From Arthrobacter psychrolactophilus (GTDB lineage: Bacteria; Actinomycetota; Actinomycetes; Actinomycetales; Micrococcaceae): DNA of 64,000 nucleotides. Position numbers and translations under genes: made by a program. How positions within the stretch are numbered: the first letter of the stretch is position 1; every line of letters starts with the position of its first letter. Positions 15,150 through 22,558 of this stretch are shown piece by piece. Location: NCBI RefSeq assembly GCF_003219795.1, contig NZ_QJVC01000001.1, positions 186,001 through 250,000 of the forward strand, read 5' to 3'. The notes beneath the pieces are model-generated. The model had not been told where the DNA came from, searched no databases, and saw nothing but the letters and a program-made list of their open reading frames with translations.

Positions 15150-16670
15150 TTAGTATCGAGCGGCGTACGGGTAAAGGCTCATGCCTGACATCCACGACAA
15201 AGACGTGACCGCAATGGGTTGGCCCGGGTTCAAGGCCTGCACCACCTGGTTGTTGCCGATGTAGATGGCAATATGACCAAATTGGCCGGATCCGTTGTCG
15301 TTGAAGACCAGCAAATCCCCGTAGCGCATCTGGGACAGTGGAACGCGTGTCGGCGCAGCCCAGAACTGGTCGGTACCTTGACGCGGCACAGAGATGCCGG
15401 CCGCGGCAAAGGCCTGCTGGACAAGACCTGAACAGTCAAAGGCTGTGGGACCATTTCCACCCCACTGGTACGGACCGCCAATCTTGGACATGGCGTAGTT
15501 GACCATGACCTGTGTGTAAGAGCCCGACGGTGCTGGTGCAGGCGCGGGGGCTGGTGCCGGGGCAGGCGCTGGAGCAGGAGCAGGTGCCGGGGCAGGCGCT
15601 GGGGCCGGGGCAGGCGCAGGTGCCGGCGCAGGAGCTGGCCTGACGGGCTTAGGTGCCGGTGCCGGTGCAGGAGCTGGAGCTGGAGCGGGCGTGACGGGTT
15701 TGGGAACCGGCACGGGTTTCGGTGCGGCGACAGCAGGGACCTTGACGGGCTCGGCGCCTGGTTGTGCCGGGGCGGCTGGCTGTGCGGGCTCCGGAGAGTT
15801 CGCCGAGGCCGCGATCTGCTTCGCAAGGGCCTCTTCCGCCGCCTTCTTCGCTAGCGCATCCACTCGGGCACCTTCTAGAGCAACCGTGGTGTTGTGCAAG
15901 GTTGCGAGACGCTCCAGCAGGATGCCGCGCTGAGCCTCGTTATCGGCAACGATGGCCGCCTGAGCATCCGCCGCGGCTTGCGCCTGGTTATGGGAGCTTT
16001 CTGCTGCCGCAATCGCCTCGTCGGCAGCCTTGCTGGCCTCTTCGGCTTGAGCCTGAAGGGCGGACGAGGTGGCGGCCGTTTCCTCGGCGGTCGTAAAGGT
16101 ATGGGCGCGGTTGGCGCTCAAGGCCATCAGGGTTGAGGCCTGGTAGATAGCGTCGTCGGCGTCGGAGCTGCCAAGGATTCCCTGCACACTCAGGTCGAGG
16201 CCACCATTTTTGTAGAGGCTACCGGCCAGCTGACCCAGCTGGGCCTTGGCGACCTTATGTGCGCTATTGGCGGCTTCCGCCTTGGCCTTGGCCGTCTCGG
16301 CAGCACCCTGACGCTGCTCCAGAACCACCAGAGCATTCGTATAGGCGCTGTTGGCGCTCATGGCCGTGAGCGTTGAGGATTGCAGCCGCTCATTGGCTGA
16401 GGCGATCATGGCATCCAACGAGGCAGAGGCTGTGGCAGCGGAGGCCTCGGACTCCTTAGCCTTGGCGATCTCATCGGCGCTGGGAATAGCGGGGCTGAGG
16501 GGGCGCAAGGAAAACTGTTGTGCCGCCGTCGAACTTAAGACCGCTGAGCTGAGGGCGCCGAGGCTGGGGGAAAAGGTCTCGGCCGCGTGCGCGGGGGACA
16601 AGAAAGCGGAAGAAACCACCGCGGCACATGCCAGTGCTGACGTGCCGCGAACCAAAAAACGCAAAGTCAT
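15150..16670 (-). CDS. secreted NlpC/P60 peptidoglycan endopeptidase with Pro-Ala linker
   Basis: 506 aa. A Sec signal peptide occupies residues 1-29 (LVRGTSALACAAVVSSAFLSPAHA). Residues about 60-285 are Ala/Glu/Lys-rich heptads likely to form a coiled coil, as in RipA/PcsB-type cell-wall hydrolases. Residues about 290-385 are a Pro-Ala-Lys linker with long PAPAPA runs. The NlpC/P60 domain fills about 390-506, with catalytic Cys413 in TAFDCSGLVQQAF and His466 in GQFGHIAIYIGNN; the third residue is probably Asn in VVQALNPG. Expected to cut stem peptides (D-Glu to diamino acid) during cell separation. Own terminator downstream; no c-di-AMP riboswitch recognised upstream. Confidence 0.92.
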   Translation of the reverse strand: MTLRFLVRGTSALACAAVVSSAFLSPAHAAETFSPSLGALSSAVLSSTAAQQFSLRPLSPAIPSADEIAKAKESEASAATASASLDAMIASANERLQSSTLTAMSANSAYTNALVVLEQRQGAAETAKAKAEAANSAHKVAKAQLGQLAGSLYKNGGLDLSVQGILGSSDADDAIYQASTLMALSANRAHTFTTAEETAATSSALQAQAEEASKAADEAIAAAESSHNQAQAAADAQAAIVADNEAQRGILLERLATLHNTTVALEGARVDALAKKAAEEALAKQIAASANSPEPAQPAAPAQPGAEPVKVPAVAAPKPVPVPKPVTPAPAPAPAPAPAPKPVRPAPAPAPAPAPAPAPAPAPAPAPAPAPAPAPAPAPAPSGSYTQVMVNYAMSKIGGPYQWGGNGPTAFDCSGLVQQAFAAAGISVPRQGTDQFWAAPTRVPLSQMRYGDLLVFNDNGSGQFGHIAIYIGNNQVVQALNPGQPIAVTSLSWMSGMSLYPYAARY

Positions 16671-16824
16671 CCCGTTGCCTTACTGCAGATGGACGGTAAA
16701 TGCTGCCTCATGCATGACGCGGGAGCGATTTGGTGGGGCTATAGACATTTACACAGCTATTTCTGACCCTACGGCCCGTCAGGTGCCTTTGGCAACACTA
16801 CAGAGCGTCGCCGAGGCCCTAGAT

Positions 16825-17232
16825 TTAGCCCCAGCCGAGTTCGTGGAGCCGTTCCTCAGCGATGCCGAAGTGATGGGCAAGCTCGTGCATCACCGTGATA
16901 GTGATTTCTCTGATGACTTCCTCGCGGCTGGAACAGATCTCCAGAATGGGCTCACGGAAGATCGTGATCCGGTCCGGAAGCGAGCCCGATTCCCACCACG
17001 AATCACGTTCCGTCAAGGGAGTTCCCTCATAAAGACCCAGGAGCACGGTGTCGGGATCCTCCCCGGAGGCGGGAACGTAATCATCGGCCGTGAAGAAGGT
17101 CACATTGCTCATGGCGGACTGGGCCTTCTCAGGGATTTGAGCGATGGCAATTTGCACTGCGGCATCGAATTCTTCCTCGTTCATGGTGAAGGGGGCGAAG
17201 GATGGGATGCCGGATAGCGGATTTTGCTGCAT
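16825..17232 (-). CDS. zincin-like metallopeptidase family protein (DUF1025)
   Basis: 135 aa, close to the family's usual 115-135. The zincin motif HELAHHFGIAEERLHELGW is at the C-terminus, and the family block LLGLYEGTPLTERDS with PDRITIFREPIL precedes it. The core domain starts at MNEEEFDAA (ATG 17184); ATG 17232 adds 16 residues and neither start has a strong ribosome site. Small soluble cytoplasmic protein; the fold suggests a minimal zinc peptidase, but no substrate is known for this widely conserved actinobacterial family. Lies alone between the peptidase gene and the tRNA cluster. Confidence 0.85.
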   Translation of the reverse strand: MQQNPLSGIPSFAPFTMNEEEFDAAVQIAIAQIPEKAQSAMSNVTFFTADDYVPASGEDPDTVLLGLYEGTPLTERDSWWESGSLPDRITIFREPILEICSSREEVIREITITVMHELAHHFGIAEERLHELGWG

Positions 17233-17325
17233 GACTTCAGACTAATTTAAATCGGTAAGAACGTTGAATTTCCGGGGTTTTTGAGCCAACTGGTCGAAAG
17301 TTTGCTCGTGGAGGCGACTCTCGTT

Positions 17326-17354
17326 TTGTATTCTGAGCAAATAGGCCCTATAGT
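17326..17354 (+). promoter_or_regulatory. promoter of the tRNA-Glu gene or tRNA cluster
   Basis: TTGTAT (17326-17331), 17-nt spacer, TATAGT (17349-17354), 61 bp before tRNA-Glu. Good match to the housekeeping consensus. Confidence 0.6.
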
Positions 17355-17415
17355 TTTTGGAGTCCGCTTCGGACTGAAGCACTGGAAACAGCGCGGAGGG
17401 ATGAAGAAGACTTAG

Positions 17416-17488
17416 GCCCCCATCGTCTAGCGGCCTAGGACACCGCCCTTTCACGGCGGCGGCACGGGTTCGAATCCCGTTGGGGGTA
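17416..17488 (+). tRNA. tRNA-Glu (anticodon TTC)
   Basis: 73-nt cloverleaf: acceptor GCCCCCA/TGGGGGT, anticodon loop CTTTCAC giving TTC, T arm CGGGTTCGAATCCCG. CCA is not encoded. First of three closely spaced tRNA genes. Confidence 0.95.
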
Positions 17489-17587
17489 CTTACGAGTGAG
17501 TGGTAAATCGGATGAAAAAAGTCTGGTAAGCTATTACTCGTGAAAATCACACAAACGTGTGAGAGAAATAAAAGTAGTAAATAGTAT

Positions 17588-17661
17588 GGCCCTGTAGCGC
17601 AGTTGGTTAGCGCGCCGCCCTGTCACGGCGGAGGTCGCGGGTTCGAGTCCCGTCAGGGTCG
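17588..17661 (+). tRNA. tRNA-Asp (anticodon GTC)
   Basis: 74-nt cloverleaf: acceptor GGCCCTG/CAGGGTC, anticodon loop CTGTCAC giving GTC, T arm GCGGGTTCGAGTCCCGT. CCA not encoded. A CACAC/GTGTG inverted repeat lies in the spacer upstream. Confidence 0.95.
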
Positions 17662-17719
17662 CTTTGGTTGTCTTGGATATTGACAAGATGATCTGGTGAC
17701 GATTTTTTCAGATCACCAA

Positions 17720-17795
17720 GGCTCTGTAGCTCAGTTGGTAGAGCGTTCGACTGAAAATCGAAAGGTCACCGGATCGACGCCGGTCGGAGCCACCA
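17720..17795 (+). tRNA. tRNA-Phe (anticodon GAA)
   Basis: 76 nt including encoded CCA: acceptor GGCTCTG/CGGAGCC, anticodon loop CTGAAAA giving GAA, variable arm AGGTC. The T loop reads ATCGACG, so position 54, almost always T, is A here. Confidence 0.93.
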
Positions 17796-17801
17796 GCAAG
17801 T

Positions 17802-17826
17802 CCCCTTAGGAATAAGGGGGCTTTCT
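17802..17826 (+). terminator. terminator of the tRNA cluster
   Basis: CCCCTTA (17802-17808) and TAAGGGG (17813-17819) with GGAA loop, followed by GCTTTCTTGTTT, 6 bp after tRNA-Phe. Confidence 0.8.
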
Positions 17827-17855
17827 TGTTTAACAATGAAGTAATTACTTTCTGC

Positions 17856-17879
17856 GTTTGAGACCACATTTGGTCAAAC
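17856..17879. promoter_or_regulatory. inverted repeat upstream of the Asp23 operon
   Basis: GTTTG-AG-ACCA-CATT-TGGT-CAAAC, a 9-bp symmetric pairing with a two-base bulge, about 30 bp upstream of the predicted -35. Could be an operator; the binding protein is unknown. Confidence 0.35.
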
Positions 17880-17909
17880 AATTCTCTAATAGATAAAAAG
17901 CAACCGGCG

Positions 17910-17938
17910 TTGCCCCTTATCTTTGCGGTGCATAGGCT
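17910..17938 (+). promoter_or_regulatory. promoter of the Asp23 operon
   Basis: TTGCCC (17910-17915), 17-nt spacer, TAGGCT (17933-17938), 29 bp before the first Asp23 gene. TAGGCT-type -10 boxes are common in actinobacteria. Confidence 0.5.
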
Positions 17939-17967
17939 TACCGTAAGAGAAACAGAAAGGGCCCGTC

Positions 17968-18471
17968 ATGGACTCGTACGATCAGCCTTCAGCCACAGTG
18001 GCCGATGCCAGCCCCGCCGACACTCAGGGACGCACCGTCATTTCCGATACTGCCGTGGCCAAGGTCGTCGGTGTTGCCGTTCGCAGTGTGGCCGGTGTTC
18101 ACGCGCTAGGCTCAGGCGCATCACGTTCGCTTGGCGCCATTCGCGAGGTGGTCGGCGCTGCGGATCTGACGCAGGGCGTCCGCGTGGAAGTAGGCGAAAC
18201 CCAGGTCGCCGTCGACATCATCTTGTTGGCCGAGTACGGGTATCCCTTGCAAAATCTCGCCGACACCGTTCGACGCGCCGTGTACTCGGCCGTCGAGGAA
18301 CTCGTGGGCCGCCATGTGATTGAAGTGAACATCGAAATCACCGATGTCTTCATTCCCACGCACGACGCCGAGAAGCCGGCTTCGCGACCCCGGCTCACCG
18401 AACGCTTGGGTACGGCCGTCAAGACGCCGGTAGCCGCCGACAGCAACAACCCCCTAGAAACCGGAGAATAA
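17968..18471 (+). CDS. Asp23/Gls24 family envelope stress protein
   Basis: 167 aa. The Asp23 domain occupies residues about 25-125: GRTVISDTAVAKVVGVAVRS, VAGVHALG, then VDIILLAEYGYPLQNLADTV and VIEVNIEITDVFIP. In Staphylococcus aureus Asp23 is a membrane-associated protein held by AmaP and linked to cell-envelope homeostasis. AAAGGGCCCGTC precedes ATG. First of five genes (17968-20255) that overlap or nearly touch: Asp23, DUF2273, a second Asp23-like protein, DUF6286 and an AmaP-like protein. The last 35 residues are polar and probably unstructured. Confidence 0.92.
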   Translation: MDSYDQPSATVADASPADTQGRTVISDTAVAKVVGVAVRSVAGVHALGSGASRSLGAIREVVGAADLTQGVRVEVGETQVAVDIILLAEYGYPLQNLADTVRRAVYSAVEELVGRHVIEVNIEITDVFIPTHDAEKPASRPRLTERLGTAVKTPVAADSNNPLETGE

Positions 18472-18473
18472 CC

Positions 18474-18665
18474 GTGAATCTCAGCGTAGTGTGTGCCGCA
18501 TTTGGTGCTTTTTTGGCGTTCATGGCCTTTGCCTTTGGCTTCTGGGGCTTTGTCGTGTCCGCCGTCTTCATCGGCGTAGGTGTCTTCGTGGGGCGGGCCG
18601 CTGGAGGGAAGCTTGACTGGCGCGGCGTCCTCGACGCCCTAACTGGACGGCGCTCATCGTCGTGA
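18474..18665 (+). CDS. DUF2273 small membrane protein
   Basis: 63 aa with two hydrophobic segments (VVCAAFGAFLAFMAFAFGF and FVVSAVFIGVGVFVG) and a basic C-terminus GVLDALTGRRSSS. This matches the small DUF2273 proteins that accompany Asp23 genes in Gram-positive bacteria. GTG start two bases after the Asp23 stop; its end overlaps the next start as GTGA, so the three are translated together. Probably an inner-membrane partner of the Asp23 complex, inferred from context. Confidence 0.85.
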   Translation: MNLSVVCAAFGAFLAFMAFAFGFWGFVVSAVFIGVGVFVGRAAGGKLDWRGVLDALTGRRSSS

Positions 18666-19036
18666 GTGAACACCTCACAGCGCCCACAGAGTTTGCCGGG
18701 CACAACCGCATTAGTACGCAGGCGCTGACCTCGGTCGCGAAGGTTGCGGCCGCCGAGGTTTTGGCCGTGACGCCGTCCCAGGTGCGCGTTGTCTGGAATG
18801 ACGACGCCGGATCCCTGGCTCTGTCGATCTCCGCACCTATGGGTGCGCCCTCCTTGAGTGAGATTCGGCGCAGCCCCGGCCGGATCGCCCAAAGCGGCGG
18901 CAGTATCTTGGCCCGGGCCACCGCGGCCAAGGCGCAGATTCTGGAACAAGTGGAACATTTGAGCGGGTCTGCGCTGAGCCGGGTGGACATCCGCATCTCA
19001 CATCTAAGTGTTCGTGCCGATGGGAGAGTCCTATGA
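18662..19036 (+). CDS. second Asp23-like protein
   Basis: 124 aa. It resembles the upstream Asp23 protein only in outline: a short start, helical segment ISTQALTSVAKVAAAEVLAV, a strand region RVVWNDDAGSLALSISA and an ending LSRVDIRISHLSV that parallels VIEVNIEITDVFI. GTG start overlaps the DUF2273 stop (GTGA) and its own stop overlaps the next ATG (ATGA). It lacks a membrane segment. It is best read as a diverged Asp23 partner inside the same complex; no separate function is known. Confidence 0.72.
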   Translation: MSEHLTAPTEFAGHNRISTQALTSVAKVAAAEVLAVTPSQVRVVWNDDAGSLALSISAPMGAPSLSEIRRSPGRIAQSGGSILARATAAKAQILEQVEHLSGSALSRVDIRISHLSVRADGRVL

Positions 19037-19638
19037 GCGGCGCCATGAAGCCTGAGAACAAGCGCAGCGATTATCTGCGGCAGGTTTTGCGGCGAGAAAC
19101 CCATTCGGCGCGTTCCGGCGCAGCCATCGTGGCGGCGATCCTTGTTGCCGCTGGTGCCTTGTACTGCCTTCTGGAAATGACACTGGGGGCGACCGGTCAG
19201 GATCCGTGGCTCCTGCATCCCCTAGACGCTGCGCAGCGCGCCGCGGGTCTACCCGGCGCCACTCCCACCCCGCTCCTGGGTGCTGCGGGAGTGCTACTGG
19301 CGCTGCTGGGACTGATTTTTCTGTGCAATGGGCTGCTTCCGGGCAGGCGCGCGCGCCACATCATCGTGCATCCGCGCGTAGCTATTGTCGTGGACGACGA
19401 GGTGGTGGCCTCGGCCCTGGCCAAGCGTGCCCGGATGGCGGCCGGTGTGACGCGGGAACAGGTCATGGTGACTGTTTCGGCACGCACCGTGCAGGTCAAT
19501 ATTCGTCCCACCTCGGGCCGGCGCCTCTCCGAGGAGCACATCAAGTCCGCTGTCGAGGATGAGCTTGCGGCCATGGCGCTGGAACCCACCCCGACTGTTC
19601 AGATCAAGCTGGCCGAGAGTGGGGTGATTGGCGTATGA
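19033..19638 (+). CDS. DUF6286-type membrane protein of the Asp23 operon
   Basis: 201 aa. Two transmembrane helices (about residues 28-52, AAIVAAILVAAGALYCLLEM; about 82-102, LGAAGVLLALLGLIFLCNG) are followed by a cytoplasmic domain of about 95 residues (VAIVVDDEVVASALAKRARM, VMVTVSARTVQVNIRP, TVQIKLAESGVIGV), typical of the DUF6286 proteins found in actinobacterial Asp23 operons. Linked to both neighbours by four-base ATGA overlaps. Likely a membrane scaffold for the Asp23 proteins (inference). Confidence 0.82.
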   Translation: MSGAMKPENKRSDYLRQVLRRETHSARSGAAIVAAILVAAGALYCLLEMTLGATGQDPWLLHPLDAAQRAAGLPGATPTPLLGAAGVLLALLGLIFLCNGLLPGRRARHIIVHPRVAIVVDDEVVASALAKRARMAAGVTREQVMVTVSARTVQVNIRPTSGRRLSEEHIKSAVEDELAAMALEPTPTVQIKLAESGVIGV

Positions 19639-20255
19639 ATGGGACCCCGCGAGGACTTAATCGCCTTCTCTTGACGCTCTTGGGCCTGGTCATGGTCGTG
19701 ACCGGTGTCGGCGCCGTCGTTCTTGCCACGACCCCGCCTGCGGCCCGTTGGTGGCAGGCTTGGGCCGGCGCGCAGCTCGACTGGCTCGTCGATTACGCGG
19801 ACCGCACACGGCTCCTGCTGACTTCCGAGAGCTGGATCTGGTTTGCCGGCGCCGCGTTCTTCTTGATCGTGGTCATCGTCATGATTACTTGGATTGCCAA
19901 CCAGGGTAAGGGCCGGGCCAGTACCTTGCACTCTTATGAGGGCAACGCGGACGACGACGGAGCCTCCGGAGCTATCAGGCTCAGTTGCGCTGTGGCCGAG
20001 CAGGCGCTGAAAAGCGCACTTCTGGAACGCAGCGACGTCGTGGGTGTTTCCGTGACGAGTTATGACTTCCGGCGGCAGACGGCGCTGAAGGTGCGGGTTT
20101 TGCCGCGCCCGGGCGTTGCGCCGCATAAAATTGCCGCAGAGATCAGCGAGCTGGTTGCGGCCTTGGATGAATTGTTGGGTCTGGAGGTTCCTGTTTTGCT
20201 CAGTATTGGCTCGGGAGCCAGGTCACGCTTCACCAAAGCCGAACGAGTCCGCTAG
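19635..20255 (+). CDS. AmaP-like Asp23 membrane anchor
   Basis: 206 aa. Two membrane helices (about residues 8-32 and 75-97) flank an extracytoplasmic loop rich in Trp (RWWQAWAGAQLDWLVDYADR), followed by a cytoplasmic alkaline-shock-like domain (LSCAVAEQALKSALLERSDV, VSVTSYDFRRQTALKVRVLP). This layout is that of AmaP/DUF322-type anchors, which tether Asp23 in staphylococci. Last gene of the operon, ATGA overlap with the previous one. 69 bp separate it from the next small gene, which has its own ribosome site. Confidence 0.82.
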   Translation: MNGTPRGLNRLLLTLLGLVMVVTGVGAVVLATTPPAARWWQAWAGAQLDWLVDYADRTRLLLTSESWIWFAGAAFFLIVVIVMITWIANQGKGRASTLHSYEGNADDDGASGAIRLSCAVAEQALKSALLERSDVVGVSVTSYDFRRQTALKVRVLPRPGVAPHKIAAEISELVAALDELLGLEVPVLLSIGSGARSRFTKAERVR

Positions 20256-20324
20256 TCTCGATTCATCACCTCCCTTAGGTGCCGCGCACTTAGGGGCCCG
20301 CAACGAATCACTATGGAGGGCAAC

Positions 20325-20615
20325 ATGACTGAGAACAACGCTGAGAACACCGGAGCCGAAGCCGTGGACAAGGCCAAGGATTTCGCTGCGGATGCTGCCG
20401 AAAAGGCAAAGGATTTCGCCGGGGACGCCGCTGAGAAGGCTAAGGACTTTGCCGGCGATGCTGGCGAGAACATCAAAGAATTTGCCGAAGACGCGGTTGG
20501 AAATGTAAAGGAATTCGCAGAAGATGCCGGCGAAAACCTGAAGGAATTTGCTGGCGAAGCAGCCGAAAAGGCCAAGGGTTTGGGCGCTAAGATCGCAGGA
20601 ATTTTCAAGCACTAG
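20325..20615 (+). CDS. small LEA-like protein of seven 11-residue repeats
   Basis: 96 aa, very hydrophilic, rich in Ala, Lys, Asp, Glu, Gly and Phe; no Cys, Trp, Tyr or Pro. Residues 16-92 are seven consecutive 11-mers without gaps, of the pattern xxKxFAxDAxE (KAKDFAADAAE, KAKDFAGDAGE, NIKEFAEDAVG, NLKEFAGEAAE and so on), ending IFKH. Such 11-mers are typical of group 3 LEA proteins and hydrophilins that become amphipathic helices on drying or at membranes. ATG 20325 is chosen because GGAGGG ends 4 nt before it; an in-frame ATG at 20313 lies upstream of that site. It lies downstream of the Asp23 operon and ends at a strong terminator. Confidence 0.85.
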   Translation: MTENNAENTGAEAVDKAKDFAADAAEKAKDFAGDAAEKAKDFAGDAGENIKEFAEDAVGNVKEFAEDAGENLKEFAGEAAEKAKGLGAKIAGIFKH

Positions 20616-20646
20616 AAGTAACACGCAGTATTTGGTGCACATAAGG

Positions 20647-20683
20647 TAGGTGCCGGGTTCCTTGGGAACCCGGCACCTATTTT
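20647..20683 (+). terminator. terminator after the 11-mer repeat gene
   Basis: TAGGTGCCGGGTTCC (20647-20661) and its exact complement (20665-20679), 3-nt loop, then TTTT. It sits at the end of the Asp23 region, facing the convergent glucosidase gene. Confidence 0.9.
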
Positions 20684-22413
20684 CAGTTGGTGAACCAGAC
20701 GGCAGAGTTCGGCGCCAGTTCTCCGTTGGACGCCGACTCCGCTGCGCTGGCCAGCACAATCTCGGCACCCGGAGGTAGCTCCAGCGGAGCGCTGCCGGTA
20801 TTGGCGATGACGGTGAGCGGACCATTGTTGAAGGCCACGACGCCGGATCTCGGGTCATGCTGTGGCGCCCACGAATGAGTTCCCTCGCCAAGCGTATGTG
20901 CGGCACGTACGTGAAGGGCCGATCTGTACAACTCCAACGTGGACCCGGCCACGCCCATCTCGACGTCGACGGCGTAGTTGGCAAAGGACGGGGGTTGCGG
21001 CAGCCAAGGCGCTACGGTGTTCCCGTCCTGTGTGTCACATGAACTGAATCCGTAGCCTCGCTCGGAAGCCCTCCAAGGCAGAGGGACGCGGCAGCCATCG
21101 CGGCCGCGCTCGATACCGTTGGTGCGGAAGAAAGCCGGGTCCTGACGGAATGCTGCGTCAAGGGTGGTGTGCTCGGGGAGGCCCAGCTCCTCGCCTTGAT
21201 ACATATATGCCGAGCCTGGCAGGGCGAGCATAAGCAGGGCGGCCGCGCGGGCGCGCGCCAGCCCGAGAGCCTCATCAGGCTGTTCATCCTCGGCGCTGAT
21301 TCCCTTGGGGAAAGTAGTCGGATCGGCCAAGCCAAAGCGGGAAGGGTGACGCACTGTGTCGTGGTTGGACAACACCCAGGTTGTTGGTGCGCCGACCGTG
21401 GCATTCGCGGCTAATGACTTCTCGATGGCGGTTGCCATACGTTCGGCATCCCAGCCAGCGAGCAGGAAATCAAAGTTGAAGGCCTGCTGCATCTCATCGG
21501 CTCGCACATACTGTGCCAATCGCTCAGGCTGTTCCACCCAAGCCTCCGCGACCAGCATACGGTCGCCCTGGTACTCCTTGAGGACTCGATTCCAGGATCG
21601 GTAGATCTCGTGGACACCATCTTGGTCAAAAAACGGTGACGGTGGATCCAGAGCCGGCTTTTGTTGGTGCACTGGGTCTTGTGGCGCTGGGTTTTCCGTC
21701 TCATCGCCGGAGACCATGGCCGTGTGTCCCTCCCAGTCCGGAAGTCCGGCGGCCTTGACCATCCCGTGTGCCACATCCACGCGGAAGCCGTCCACGCCGC
21801 GGTCTAGCCAGAATCGCAGCACGGACTCCATTTCGGTACGGACTTCAGGGTTGTCCCAGTTCAGATCTGGTTGCTTGGTATCGAAAAGGTGCAGATACCA
21901 CTGGCCGGGGACCCCATTTTCGGTGATGCGAGTCCAGGCCCTGCCGCCAAAGATGGAACGCCAATTGTTGGGCGGCTCTTCGCCCCCATTGCCTCGTCCG
22001 TCCCGGAACATGTAGCGATCGCGAGCGGAGGATCCAGCCGGATGTGCCAGCGCCTCTTGAAACCACGCATGTTCATCGGAGGTGTGGTTGGGGACGAGAT
22101 CCACGATGACTCGCAGACCAAGACCATGGGCCTTGCTCAGCATGGTGTCGAAGTCGTTCAGATCCCCGAACAAGGGATCAACTCGGCGGTAATCTGCCAC
22201 GTCGTATCCGGCATCTGCCTGCGGGGACAGATAAAAAGGGGACAGCCAGATGGCATTGACGCCGAGCTCGGCCAGGTACTCCAAATTCTCGCAAACACCT
22301 GAGAGGTCACCCATGCCGTCACCGTTTCTGTCAGCAAAGGAACGTGGGTAAATCTGGTAGATCACGGCGCTGGCCCACCAAGGCTTGGTTGGCATTGACT
22401 GAAAAAATGTCAT
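20683..22413 (-). CDS. GH13 alpha-glucosidase (oligo-1,6-glucosidase-like)
   Basis: 576-aa cytoplasmic hydrolase releasing glucose from short alpha-glucosides. The GH13 blocks are complete: DLVPNHTS (about 105-112), GFRVDVAHG with nucleophile Asp213, VAEAW with acid/base Glu290, and LSNHDTVRHPSRF with Asp352. Region V reads QPDLNW, and Val follows the nucleophile; both features go with alpha-1,6-preferring oligo-1,6-glucosidase/isomaltase subfamilies, so isomaltose or isomalto-oligosaccharides are likely substrates (inference). AAGGAGG-type site (AGGAGG) 7 nt before ATG. Divergent from the sugar ABC transporter; a LacI-type palindrome 35 bp upstream suggests joint control. Confidence 0.92.
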   Translation of the reverse strand: MTFFQSMPTKPWWASAVIYQIYPRSFADRNGDGMGDLSGVCENLEYLAELGVNAIWLSPFYLSPQADAGYDVADYRRVDPLFGDLNDFDTMLSKAHGLGLRVIVDLVPNHTSDEHAWFQEALAHPAGSSARDRYMFRDGRGNGGEEPPNNWRSIFGGRAWTRITENGVPGQWYLHLFDTKQPDLNWDNPEVRTEMESVLRFWLDRGVDGFRVDVAHGMVKAAGLPDWEGHTAMVSGDETENPAPQDPVHQQKPALDPPSPFFDQDGVHEIYRSWNRVLKEYQGDRMLVAEAWVEQPERLAQYVRADEMQQAFNFDFLLAGWDAERMATAIEKSLAANATVGAPTTWVLSNHDTVRHPSRFGLADPTTFPKGISAEDEQPDEALGLARARAAALLMLALPGSAYMYQGEELGLPEHTTLDAAFRQDPAFFRTNGIERGRDGCRVPLPWRASERGYGFSSCDTQDGNTVAPWLPQPPSFANYAVDVEMGVAGSTLELYRSALHVRAAHTLGEGTHSWAPQHDPRSGVVAFNNGPLTVIANTGSAPLELPPGAEIVLASAAESASNGELAPNSAVWFTN

Positions 22414-22447
22414 GTTGTTCCTCCTGAAACAAACTGGTAACGAAAAT

Positions 22448-22463
22448 GTGTAAGCGCTTGCAC
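22448..22463. promoter_or_regulatory. LacI-family operator in the divergent promoter
   Basis: GTGTAAGCGCTTGCAC, a 16-bp near-perfect palindrome with central AAGCGCTT, the classic LacI/GalR core with CpG centre. It lies between the glucosidase (minus) and binding-protein (plus) genes, 35 bp from the former and 95 bp from the latter. The LacI regulator encoded at 26191-27204 is the obvious candidate to bind it. Confidence 0.8.
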
Positions 22464-22558
22464 TCTAGCATTGAAAGTGATTATTGTGAGCTATACCACC
22501 CAATGCGGAGCCTTGAACTGTGCTCCGCGGCTGAAAATTTTCATTGAGGAGAATGACC

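Noticed and set aside
16671-16824. c-di-AMP (ydaO) riboswitch upstream of the NlpC/P60 gene, common in actinobacteria
   Set aside because: The 154-bp upstream region lacks the conserved GACAGCTAAC and GGGAACC-type blocks and is too short.
17416-17900. Integration site or genomic island at the tRNA cluster
   Set aside because: No integrase, no duplicated tRNA 3' end and no shift to foreign genes; the flanking genes are core actinobacterial genes.
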